A stretch of 64,000 bases of DNA, from positions 11,640,303 through 11,704,302 of the forward strand of contig NC_087075.1 in assembly GCF_026151205.1 (NCBI RefSeq). The letters are read 5' to 3'. A program made the position numbers and the translations under genes. Position 1 is the first letter of the stretch. Each line of letters starts with the position of its first letter. This stretch comes from Bolinopsis microptera (lineage: Eukaryota; Ctenophora; Tentaculata; Lobata; Bolinopsidae). The notes below the pieces were generated by a model that was not told the DNA's origin, ran no database searches, and saw nothing but the letters and a program-made list of their open reading frames with translations. Positions 27,001 to 39,000 of the stretch are shown in pieces.

Positions 27001-30000
27001 TGGTCGACTAAGAGCTTGCCACTTGCTACTAGTGTGCACTGTGCATCTACTCCCTACACGTAGTGTGAAGATACCCTCTACACTTGGGTTAACCTACACT
27101 TGGAGTGCATCTGCTCTGTACATTAGCCAAATTAGGCTACCTGTAAACTGCAAGATAAACCTGTCCACGACTCCACACCCTAGCTAGATAACATAAAGGC
27201 TTTGTTTCACTTGTAACTGAGAAACACTCTTATATAATAATATATATAATAATAGAGGTTATTTAGAGGTTATTTAGAGGTTATTTAGAGGTTATTTAGA
27301 GGTTATTTAGAGGTTATTTAGAGGTTTTATTTAGAGGTAATTTACCAGTAACTAGATGTTAATTTAGGTGGTGAGGTTACAGCCACACATAATTAACTTT
27401 TACCACATCTAGAACACACATGTACAGATTGTACAGTGTCGCCATAGCAACAGTGTACTAAATGTAACTGGTACTACAGTACACAGTACGGATTCATATA
27501 GTTTACTTACATTCACATCTTTTATCTGTAATTAAAATAGATTCACGTCACCTATAATACTCCTTTATAATACTTCTTTCATCGCTTTAATGAAACCCAG
27601 AGATTGGCAATAAAGTAAAGCCTGTAGTCATGTCAACATAGTTGATAGATCTTTAATACCATACTTCACTGTCGCCACTGTTCTTAGTGTTCTTCATATC
27701 AGGGCTAGCGTGACGTCACATCAGGGCTAGCGTGACGTCACACCAGGGCTAGCGTGACGTCTTATCAGGGCCGGTAGTCATGTCAACATAGTTGATAGAT
27801 CTTTAATACAACACTTCACTGTCGCCACTGTTCTTAGTGTTCTTCAGGGAGGCAGTAGAAATGTGATAGACTTTTAATTTTATAATTACTCTAAACAGAA
27901 TCACTCTAAATGGAAAATTAAATATATTTTGTAAAGGTCCTGCAGCCTGAGATTCTGTAAGGATTGCTAGGATGGTGAAATATGTCTCTTTGAAGTCAGA
28001 GAAAATTTAGAAATCAATGTTGAAGTTTGGTTGAACTCTTAATGGGTCCTAAATATGGGGTCTTAACACAAGGGACCTGGCCCCAACAATATGTTGGAGG
28101 CAATTGCTGACTATTTCAGGCTTAAAGACCTCTGAAAAGTTTTTACTTTTAACTCAACTATCTTCAAATCTTCGTACAGCTACATCATGAGAGCCTCACA
28201 TTGTTTTGTATATAGTAGTAGTAGTACTACTACTACTACTACTACTATGTCGAAACTAAGTCCGATCTTCTTAAAGTCTATATTATATGTATATTGTAGT
28301 GTTGAAAAGAACTTGTTTTTATTATAGCCTTTGTCTACTGATGAGTTATATTTTCCTCACGATCTCAATTCTCAAGAAACGTGACTTTCTCAAGAAACGT
28401 TGAAAAGCTTTTAATAAGTAAACAATAGTCGGATTAATGAAAATAAAATGTTCTTTTCTTTTCATCTATCATCTTTAAACCACCAATCACCATGTATCGT
28501 TTTGTATTGTTCCCACCACCACGTACACATCAGAAGATACAGCTACACTAGCAGCTACTAGAACAGCTATTGATATAGCTACAAGTTAGCAGCTTCTAGC
28601 AAGTACTACTACTACTATTGATAAAGATTTATAGCGATTATCTAAAATAATCCACAATACAAAGTAATCCTCCTGTATAATGATAGTCACTATCATTAGT
28701 GCACTGTTATCCCACTATTAGTTATTAGTTATCAGTAAGCCGTCTGTTTGACAACAACAATACTATAACAGGATATAATATAGATTCGTCCGGGTTTTGA
28801 GTGATAATTAGCGGGATGTTTGTTTGCCGTGTCTATATAATATAGATGTGTCTCCTCTTATCAGTTAACTCTCCACACGTTGATAGTAACAATATCCCGC
28901 TACCTTTACAGTCTACTGTACGTGAGGTAGCCCCGCCCGTACTCGATCTTATGGGCCTTGGAAACTACCAGTACAGTCCCTACACAGCACTACTCAGTTA
29001 AATACAGAAGCAGTAACAGTACCAGTACCAGTACCTACCCAGCACTTACACAGTAATACAGAAAAACCCCCTACGTACAGTTCCAGTACCAGTACCAGTA
29101 CCTACCCAGCACTTACACTATAAATACAGAGCACGTACCAGTATCTACACAGCACTTACACAGTAAATACAGAGCACGTACCAGTACCAGTACCAGTACC
29201 TACTCAGCACTTACACAGTAAATACAGAACACGTACCAGTTCCAGTACCAGTACCAGTACCTACCCAGCACTTACACTATAAATACAGAGCACGTACCAG
29301 TATCTACACAGCATTCACAGAAATACAGAAGCTAGTACCAGATACCAGTACCGTACTACTCAGCACTTACACAGTAAATACAGAGCACGTACCAGTACCA
29401 ATACCAGTACCTACCCAGCACTTACACAGTAAATACAGAGCACGTACCAGTACCAGTACCAGTACCTACCCAGCACTTACACAGTAAATACAGAGCACGT
29501 ACCAGTACAGTTACCCAGTACCTAACAGAGCACTTACACGTAAATACATTAGCACGTTTTCCTGTATACCAGTCCCGTACTACCCAGCACTTACACAGTA
29601 AATACAGAGCACGTACCAGTAACAGTGTACCCAGCACTTCACAGTAAATACAGAGCACGTACCAGTACCAATACCAGTACCTACTCAGCACTTACACAGT
29701 AAATACATAGCACGTACCAGTACCAGTACCAGTACCTACCCAGCACTTACACAGTAAATACAGAGCACGTACCAGTACCAGTACCTACACAGCACTTACT
29801 CAGTAGATACAGAGCACGTACCAGTACCAGTACCAGTACCTACCCAGCACTTACACAGTAAATACAGAGCACGTACCAGTACAGGGACAGTTTTCTGTAC
29901 AGTAGACCACGTGTACTGTATTATCTAACACACATCTAGAACAACCAACTAAAATAATTCACATTCAGCAGAAACTTTTATTTAGTTAATAGTATAGTAG

Positions 30001-33000
30001 TTATAGTAGTTTAGTGATATAGTAGTAGTTATGTCTAAATGGGCAAGTTTTTTCAATTATATTTTTGCGCATTCCCACTTATTAGAATTGCACCCTACAT
30101 AATATCATGAATTAAAAACACGTGTCACTGATGAGTACTGATAAAGTGATGACCGTCATCAGATGGTGTTATGTGTGTTTTCCTTATGAAGCACATTTGT
30201 GTGTAATCGATACTACCTGAGAAACATATTGTTGTTCACTTTTAGGACCTGCAATGCTGTTTATGCGAATATTGGCAGCACATTTGTTTGGGTCTGATAA
30301 AGACATTAGAGCTCATATCACATCGGGACAGATCCATTATCTTCTACTTTTGCTGACGTTATCAATCTATTATCTAGAGGCTTGTACCGACCAATATATA
30401 AATTTTACATAAAAATAAGTATCACTTTTAGTGAACGAACAAAGTATCCATTAGCAAGGATGTAATACTTCACTGACTTTTGTAGTAGTAGCAGTAGTAA
30501 TGATAGTAAGAGATTGGCACTTTGTAAACTATTCCACTGAAATGTAAATAAAACATTAACGCCAATCAAAATTTCTGGACCTAAAATTGTCTGCCATCAA
30601 CAAGGCTATTAAGGGGTTTGTGATTGCACTCTAGGAGATACCTACGTCAGAGCAATAACTACGTCACTACACTACGTCAGAGCAATAACTACGTCACTAG
30701 CTACACTACGTAGGAGCATAGTTTTGGGCTGGACACTTTGGCCTTTACAGTAGTTTGGCCCCAGATTATAAGCACAACTTGTTCTCCTTATTACTTAAAA
30801 TCGCATGCCCGCTTAAATTAATAAATTAAATAACTTTCATTTAATATAGTAGTAGTAGTAGTAGTAGCATGAACTTGTGCCATGTTAACCCATTAGGGAC
30901 GACGAGTTTTAAAGTTTGCCGATTTTGATGCCGGTTTAAACACTAGGTCACTTTACAGCAAAAATGAGATATCCAAAAACGCTAATCTGTGTCATCGTTT
31001 ACTTTTAAAAGATTACAGCTATGGTCGCATACGACCCACTCGTCAGGGTCGCAAACGACCCCATCACGGTTTTTCGGCTATTACTTCTGGAAACAAAGAC
31101 GGTAGGATTTAAAATAAAAACTGTAGCATAAGTTACAAAAAATATATGGTCCAATACTGTCTGACTCTAACTTTTCAAAATAGAGAATTTGGTCATAACG
31201 ACCCACTCGGCTCACTTGCTTATTACACATTTGTCATGTAACTACTTGGAATTCAGCTAAAACATGACATTCATAGTGCAAACTCGCCTCTCAGCAAGTG
31301 ATTTCTCATTAAACTGCGGAAAAATCGGTTAGATGGGTCATTAGCGACCCACCAGAGACCACAAATTGATTAATTAAATTAATGTTGTCAAAACTCATTA
31401 AAATATTAGTATAAAAAACATGTGATATCTTGGTCATTACTCCTGTTCCGTTGATTTAACTTTTAAAATCGATCAACTGGGTCAATAACGGGACCAACTC
31501 GGATGTTGAACCACGTCATTAATTATCAGGATCATGCTTTTCCACCATCAAGAAGACCACTTGTAGGTCTTATCCACGCAAACCACGGGTGGATGACCAC
31601 TAGCCCTCTGAAGATCTGAAGTCTCAAGGTGATTGTGATAGGCACCAATCAAGACGAATAATGGACAGAATGGGATTGATAGGTAGGTGAGTTTATCAGC
31701 TGTTAGTACCACGACAGTAAGTGTCTGTGAGACAACAAACAACATGCCTTATTTTTCCCGATTCCCGATGTCCAAGAAGAAACTATACAACTGCTGGATT
31801 CAGATTTCAGATGGCTGCATTACTCATTTTCGCAGCTGCCTTTCTTTATTCTTAGGGGCCGTTCACATTGACATAATATTACGGAATCACTTAGTGGACC
31901 AATTTTTAGCCCCGCCCCCCGCCCTCACCACATAGCTATTATGTCAAAATTACATAGCGTAATCATTTGGAAAACCCCCCTCCCTCTCGGCCGATTACGT
32001 AATACCTTGGTTTCGTTTTGAAAGCTGCTTCGTTGTTGCGGGGTTGTTACCCACAACGAAGTAGTTGTCTGAGAGATGCAGGTGGTTGCAGCACCGCCCG
32101 CCAGATGGGGGGGGGGGGGGGGGGGGGGGGTTTTTCTTGTCCTTCTTCACAGAGCTGTAGATTTGCCATCTGATGCAGCAGTGGTTAGTTATTCTTGTCT
32201 TTCTAGGAATGTCAAACAGATTGGGCATGTTGGATTAGAATTATGCAATTTGACGCTCTTCTTTCAGTATTTACCCAAGGATACAGGATATTCTCGTAAA
32301 CTTGTTCAGGGTTTTTCTTGAGTTACATGATTGATCAACCGTGGGACCTGGGTTCTCAAGCGGTGAGTTGTAGCAAGGTCGTTTTCCAAGATTCGGAATT
32401 GACGAAAGGTAACAGAATCTATTAAGCAAACAAACCAAACAGCATGGCTTTTACCTAGCAAGTTAGACACGAGGGCCGATATCCTTTTCTTTTGCCGACA
32501 CGGCCACCGGTCCTTTCGGTACAGATTTCCCACGCACCATAGTTCTGGACGCAACTCCAGGCCTATGCAGTCGTTTGGTATTCTCGCAGCTCTTTGATGA
32601 GTGATGACTGCCCTTCAGTTGGCCTGGATCTCAGAAGGACTAGTTGTCAGCCACCGTGGGTTTGTGTGGAATTAGACTACGAGTGTCTTTCTTGATGGTG
32701 GATGGACAGCATGATACTGATAATTAATGAAGTGGTTTCAACTTCGAGTGGGTCGTTATTGCCCAGATGATCTCGATTTAAGAAGTTAAATCAACGTACA
32801 GGAGTATTAATGACCAAGATCATAATATGTTTTTATTAATATTTGTAAAAGTTTGACAAAATTATATTTAATTAATCAATTTGTGTCCTAGAGGGTCGCT
32901 AATGACCCATTTTAACGATTTTTCGCAGTTTATGATGATAATCACTGGCTTGAGAGGGCGACGATTTTGCACGTATGAAGTCATGTTTAGCTGAATTCAA

Positions 33001-36000
33001 GAAGTGACTGGACCAAATGTCAGTTAATAGCAATGTGTGCCGAGTGGCGTCGTTAATGACCCAAATTCTCTATTTTTGAAAAGTTAGAGTCAACAGTATT
33101 GACCATACGTTTTTTAACTTATGCTACAGTTTTTCTTTTATCCTAACGTCTTTGTCTTCAGGAAGTAATGGCCGGAAAAAACCGTGGATGGGCGTTTGCG
33201 ACCCGGACGAGTGGGTCGTGCATGCGACCGCAGTAGTTTAAACAGCGTCTAGCTCGTTTGTGAACATTGATTATCACGGGTTTTCATTTGTGCAAGGAAA
33301 ATCGTTGCCTGCAAACTATTTTGTTTTCAAAAAATATAAGCTTACATAAAGTTTTAATGTCCCAATCAAGCAAGAAGTTAAGTGAAATTATTTCCAATTT
33401 GACGGACTAATTGTCTTAATTATTTTATTGTTTGTGATTTAATTGGGTTCTCGACTGGAAGTCAATACTGTAGCCAATAAATGTGAGCATATGTGCCGGA
33501 AAGTTTCGTGGCGTTTAGTTTTTGGTATGTCTCTAGAGCCTCTAGAAAAGGTGGCGTCGTTTAAACGACCCTATCGTCCCTAATGGGTTAATGAAGATAT
33601 GTATCCTTGTGTCCAGTGCCCCACCACACAAGGTACATGTCTAGACATGCAAGGTATGTGTAGACATGCAAGGTATGTCTAGATACTAGATACTACATAC
33701 TAGGCAGCACAATTACATGTTAAGGTAAGCTGACCGGCAGGCAGGTGTACAGGAATGTAGAATATGCTCCCTATCAGTCACCTGATGTTAGGATATAAGT
33801 GAGCTACACGTGAGGTGTAAAGATGGGGATTTTTAAGTTTTCATAGTGTCTGGAAAACTGGCCAATATTTTAAGGGGAAATAGGTACAATGCTGACCGGC
33901 TATTAACCGGCTATTAGTCGGCTGTTACGGTAACAGCCCTCTAACCGCCCTTAACACAAGTAAGCGGCGTCTGTTAAGGGCTGTTACCATAACAGCCGGA
34001 TAATAGCCGGTTATTAGCCGGTCGGCATGGTACCTATTCGCCGATACGGGAAGTTGCTAAAAGGGAGCATATTCTAATATAAATTCCTGAGTAGAAGTCT
34101 GGCCTCTTACAGATAATTTGCAGTTAATTTTACAGATAATTTGCAGTTAATTTTACAGATAATTTGTGGTTAATTTTACAGATAATTGGTGGTTAGTTTT
34201 GCATGCTGCTTAGAAGTATGCAGTCAACCACTCGCCTAACCCTTTATCAGTGGTAACTTATAACAATAAATGTATTAATAATCATAAGCAACATTGCTTT
34301 ATTGTTTCCAGTATATAACATTGCATCATGCTGCACCAGTAAACTGATAACAGCTTGTGGTACTATACATGTCTAGAACATGCAAGATACTTGCTACTTC
34401 CAATTCCTGTATCTAGCTAATTCTGATGGATTAGATCCATCACGTACTGTAGATAGACTCTGAAAGTTCGGCAGATATTTTATATTATATATATAATATA
34501 ACCCAGGATACATAAAATGAAGACTTGTTGTAACTTTGTATGATAAGCATTTAATATATTATATACGTGGAAGTAGTGTGCATGTAACCGTCTGCAGCTA
34601 TAACAGTATGTGAGGCAGGTGGCAGGTAATAAGTCCACTAGTAATCAGGCGTGTAGTGAGCTAGTGATGTTCAAGAAGCGGAAAGGATTGAGAGAACTTG
34701 ACAGTTAGATTACTTATTAATCTGAAGGTATACTAGGGGGAAGGAGGCGATGAGAAGTCTGGACAGATATTTAAACTTGATTAAATATGGCTAAATTTTG
34801 GTGCGGTCTGATCTACTCACATGGCGTTATCAGTATAGTTATCAGTATGGTTGTAGCATACTTCTGTGACAATTAACCAATTTATAAGGTAACTAATTAA
34901 GTAATTAGTTAATTAGTTCATAGCTGGTTGATCAATCTCTCTATTTCAGGTCTTACCCCAGAGATCAACGAGACACTGCTGTCCATTGAAAAGAGGTAAT
35001 ACATTTGTTTATTGAAATCTTTTAAATCAATCAATTATATACAAATTACACAATGGAATAAGCTACAAAATATTTGCAAGCTAGATTACTATGCAAAATG
35101 TACTTAAAATGCATGTAATCAAATGACTTGTGGGTCACCAAAACACAGATATCAAGTGCAGATGCAACTCCTGTACAGTGTACAAGCATGGGACCATCCA
35201 AAATCAGAATATACCCCCACAATTAATCAATACAATCAATACAAGTTAACCGCCAATAAAATAAATTACCAATCCAGTCAATTAACAATCAAATTACATG
35301 TATATGATATTTATGAATTATGAAAATAATGGAATGAGATGAGATGAAATGCAGCTAAAATTTTCAAGTTTAGTACCATGCAATGGCCACCAATCATACA
35401 TCACGCATCGATCATACATCACCAATCATACATCACGCATAGTTAATGATAAATAAATTGATCACGTAACATTACTTTGCAACATGCACTTCATATAATT
35501 CGTACTTTTAAAAATATGTACCTGTTTTTATATTTTTATATGACTTTTAAATTGATTATCGAAATTTAAACCCGTCTTCAAATTTCCACTGCTTCGCCTC
35601 TTTTTTTCGGTAAAATCGCTACCTTCTGTAAACAACCACTGTGTTGTAAGAATGTGATTCCTTCTGTAAATATGTGTGTTCATTCGTCTCACGGCTCATG
35701 TAAGGCTTCAAATTAGACGACATTTCGCTTCACAATTCATCTGATTTATACGGTTCCTCTTTTTAGTTTTTACAAAGGCTTCTATTACATAAGATAAGAA
35801 TTTTACTGCTCGAGATGAATTTGAATAGAAAGAGGACTAACAAGTTTTTGTTAGTTCTAAAATCGACAAATCATGGATTTCAGAGGTTAAATATAACCGA
35901 AAGCCAATCGCCAAATAGCTGTATCTTATTACACTGCCTTCATCAGATTAGTCTTCAGCGTTATTTTGGGACTGGCAGGTCTTTAGCGTCGAACAGATTG

Positions 36001-39000
36001 TTTTTGTGTTGCTAAGTAACCTTGTCCCTTTCCTCTTTTTATAACCGCACAAACAACATAATTATTGATTTTCTGCTATATTCCTAAAACTTACAAAATC
36101 AAACCCGTACTGACAACAAAAACCCAGAAACTCTTTTACGTAACGCGCAACGAATTTTAGATGCTCCGCACAACGGAACGTTTTGTAATCTCTGTAGAAA
36201 TTAGCGTGCTCGCACGTTGACAGGCAAAGTGAAAATCCAATTTTATCCTCTGCTGCGCTTCTTCGACGTGTATCTTGCTCAGTCAATTCATTTTCAGGTT
36301 GTTGAATCTCGAGAAAAAGATAGTCCTGAACTCTGGCGACACCCCACCTGCGGTGTGGGATATGAGAGCTAAAGTGGAGAATCTTCGAGAAAAACTGGAA
36401 AGTGTGGAGCACATGAGCTGGCTGGGCCTCTACAAAGATATAGACGGGTATGTTACAATCCTTAAAGATACGTTAGCTTTTCGGGTATGTTAAAATCTCT
36501 CCGCTTTTAAGATGCAGTTTCTTTTCACATTGTATCTGTTATTTTATTTCTTTATGAAAATATGATCTAAATTTTGATGTTTTAAATTCGATAATTTTTG
36601 GGCATCGAAATTGTGAGTGAAATATCTCAGTTATTTAATGTTCTCACCATTTGAATTAACATATGTCTCAGAAAGAATACTAAAGGGAAGAACAGTCCCA
36701 ACAACAATGGAATGGTTCACTGCTGTGGCACTAAAAAGACGAAGGAAAAGTATCTTTACAGTCAACAAGTATTCGAGAAATTCGAAAAACTACGGTTAGC
36801 CACATTCCTTTTCTAAAATCTACATTTTTTTGAAATCAATTGAAATTTGGAAAAAATCATGAGAATCAAACCACATCGTTAGTACAAAATACCTCTTGCA
36901 ATATTCTTATTCCATCTTAGAATAAACCATGTAATTATGTAATTATGTAATTATTTAATTAAATGCACTTGTAGATCAGTAGATTTGACGGACGCTACAA
37001 GGGAACTCCTCAAAAAGCCCACATTTGACATATGGCAATGGGAAGACTCAGAGATGCTTTATTTACTGCAACAGATGTTTGTTGATTTAAAACTTGTTGA
37101 GAGGTTGTACATTGAGGTAATTACTGACTCTGGAATTTATTTCGTCAAATTATTATTACAGTTTATTACAGCCTCGGAATTTGTGATTTTTGAAAGAATG
37201 TTACGTACGTACGGACTATAATTAATGTACTTTTTGTAGTACAGGAAGAACCGTAATATGCCGCATAAGTCAGTGTGGTGGAAAACCTTTTAACAAAAAT
37301 GGATTAATAAATAATTCAAATATTTAAGAGTTATTATTTCAGCTGCCGATGTTGCAAGCGTTCCTGTTTCAAGTTCATCTCAGTTATAATTACACACCAT
37401 ATCACAACTTCCGGCACTGCTTCTGTGTTACTCAAATGGTTTGTTAACTTCCATTTTAATTACTTTTCATTTGGTTTTATAGTTTGAAATGTATTACCTG
37501 AATCTGAGGTAGTGTATTGAACACAATATAAAGCTGCACTAAATCCACCAATTATATGTAACGATATGGACATCACTAATTATAATCAATCTAACTAAAA
37601 ATTTTGCAATTTTGTACAAATTATGTAATGGTCCGCTAATTATGTTATTATCTAATCACATAATTACTCACAGATGTACGGTTTAATCTGGTTGTGTAAT
37701 TTGCAAGAAAAGTTGGACGATATAGAAATGTTGATACTTCTGGTGGCGGCTATTTGCCATGATCTGGATCATCCTGGATACAATAATGCTTACCAGGTAA
37801 AATAGCTACATATTCATTTTACATAGTTACATATTCATTTTACATTGTTACATATTCAGTAATAAATATATTCATTTGGACCTAAACCAGACATGCTAAA
37901 TTTTGAATATATAATGTGAATTTTCCAACATTTGAATCGGAAGACACGTAAATATATAAATCAAATTAACAAACCTAATGTCAGGTGAACGCGAAAGACC
38001 GAGTTAGCGCTGCGATATAACGACATTTCACCCCTGGAAAACCACCACGCAGCCGTAGCTTTTGAGATCCTCACCTGTGATACCAGCAACGTGATTAAAC
38101 ATCTTACTCCGACTCAGCACAAACAGTTCAGATCAGGAATGATAAAGTTAGTCTTATTAATCTCATAATCTGTACTTATCATGTGTGCGGCTAATTGAAT
38201 GAATTGAAGAATTAAGAAGGAAATATTCACGAAATTGATTCTTAATATTGACTTCATGAAACTTGAAGTTCGATAGGCTCGTTTCGTTGAAAACACTTAT
38301 CAAAGTATAGGTGTTAAAAGAGCCAGCCAGTAGACTAATTAACTAATTAACTAATTAACTAATTGACTAATTATTTCAGATGTATCCTAGCTACAGATAT
38401 GGCTCGACATAACGAAATAGTAACCTCCTTCAAAGGCCTCAATGGTTGCTATGACAACGACAACGCCGACCACAGGTTACTTATGATGATGATATTCCTG
38501 AAGGTTTCCGATATTTCAAATGAGGCTCGCCCAATGGATGTGTCTGAGCCGTGGGTGGAGTGTCTTCTTCAGGAGTTCTTCATGCAGGTAATCCTTTTCA
38601 GTTTCCCTTTCGTCCATTTTCTGTTTCTTTCAACACTTTCACAAATGATTCCACTTTCTCTTTCATCTTCAGTCTTTAATTTAATTTTCACTTTTGTATT
38701 ATTGGGAATGTTTCATTCAGACGTAGTCTACGTTTCAAATAAGCAATAGAAAAGGCAGATATCTTTAGTGAAATAACAATAACAACACTGCAATCAAACA
38801 GTCAGACGCAGAGAAGCTGGAAGGACTGCCCGTGGCACCGTTTATGGACAGAGAGAAAGTAACCAAACCATCGGCTCAAGTTGGGTTCATCAAGTTTGTT
38901 CTTATCCCCCTGTACGAGGCAGTTGCAGCCATGTTCGAGGAGATCAGAGTGAGTAAAACATTAGTAACATTATTTGGGTCGTTGCCAAGGTTGTTAGTCT

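Larger units (their letters stand above)
30889..33587. mobile_element. piggyBac-like non-autonomous element with long inverted arms
   Basis: The element is bounded by TTAA on both sides (30885-30888, 33588-33591), the piggyBac target duplication. Its terminal inverted repeats are CCCATTAGGGACGA / TCGTCCCTAATGGG. The arms continue as diverged inverted repeats for about 0.8-0.9 kb each; for example the TCATTAGCGACCC region near 31335 pairs with GGGTCGCTAATGACC near 32893, and CCACCATCAAGAAGACC near 31541 pairs with its partner near 32690. At least ten imperfect palindromes GGGTCGnnnnCGACCC are scattered in both arms. No transposase frame was recognised. It lies in intron 4 of the PDE gene. Confidence 0.85.
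17192..34949 (+). other. PDE9A-like intron 4 (17.8 kb), transposon and satellite rich
   Basis: No host exon was recognised. The intron carries a 10-12 bp tandem array (19217-19330), a GATAAG array (19836-19945), small foldbacks (18875-18942, 20573-20617), the CRE cluster (27625-27845), the long GTACCA minisatellite (28975-29885), the piggyBac-like element (30889-33587) and a foldback MITE (33881-34036). The interval 20.6-27.2 kb shows only AT-rich sequence with short duplicated stretches. Confidence 0.7.

Noticed and set aside
29422-29691. 89-residue minus-strand open frame
   Set aside because: Translation of the GTACCA minisatellite.
36062-36412. 116-residue minus-strand open frame
   Set aside because: Overlaps PDE9A exon 6 antisense and its flanking intron; no family features.
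36617-36799. Plus-strand open frame [20 protein letters not shown]...
   Set aside because: Overlaps exon 7 in the wrong phase; the phase set by exons 6 and 8 gives the PDE9A-like peptide instead.
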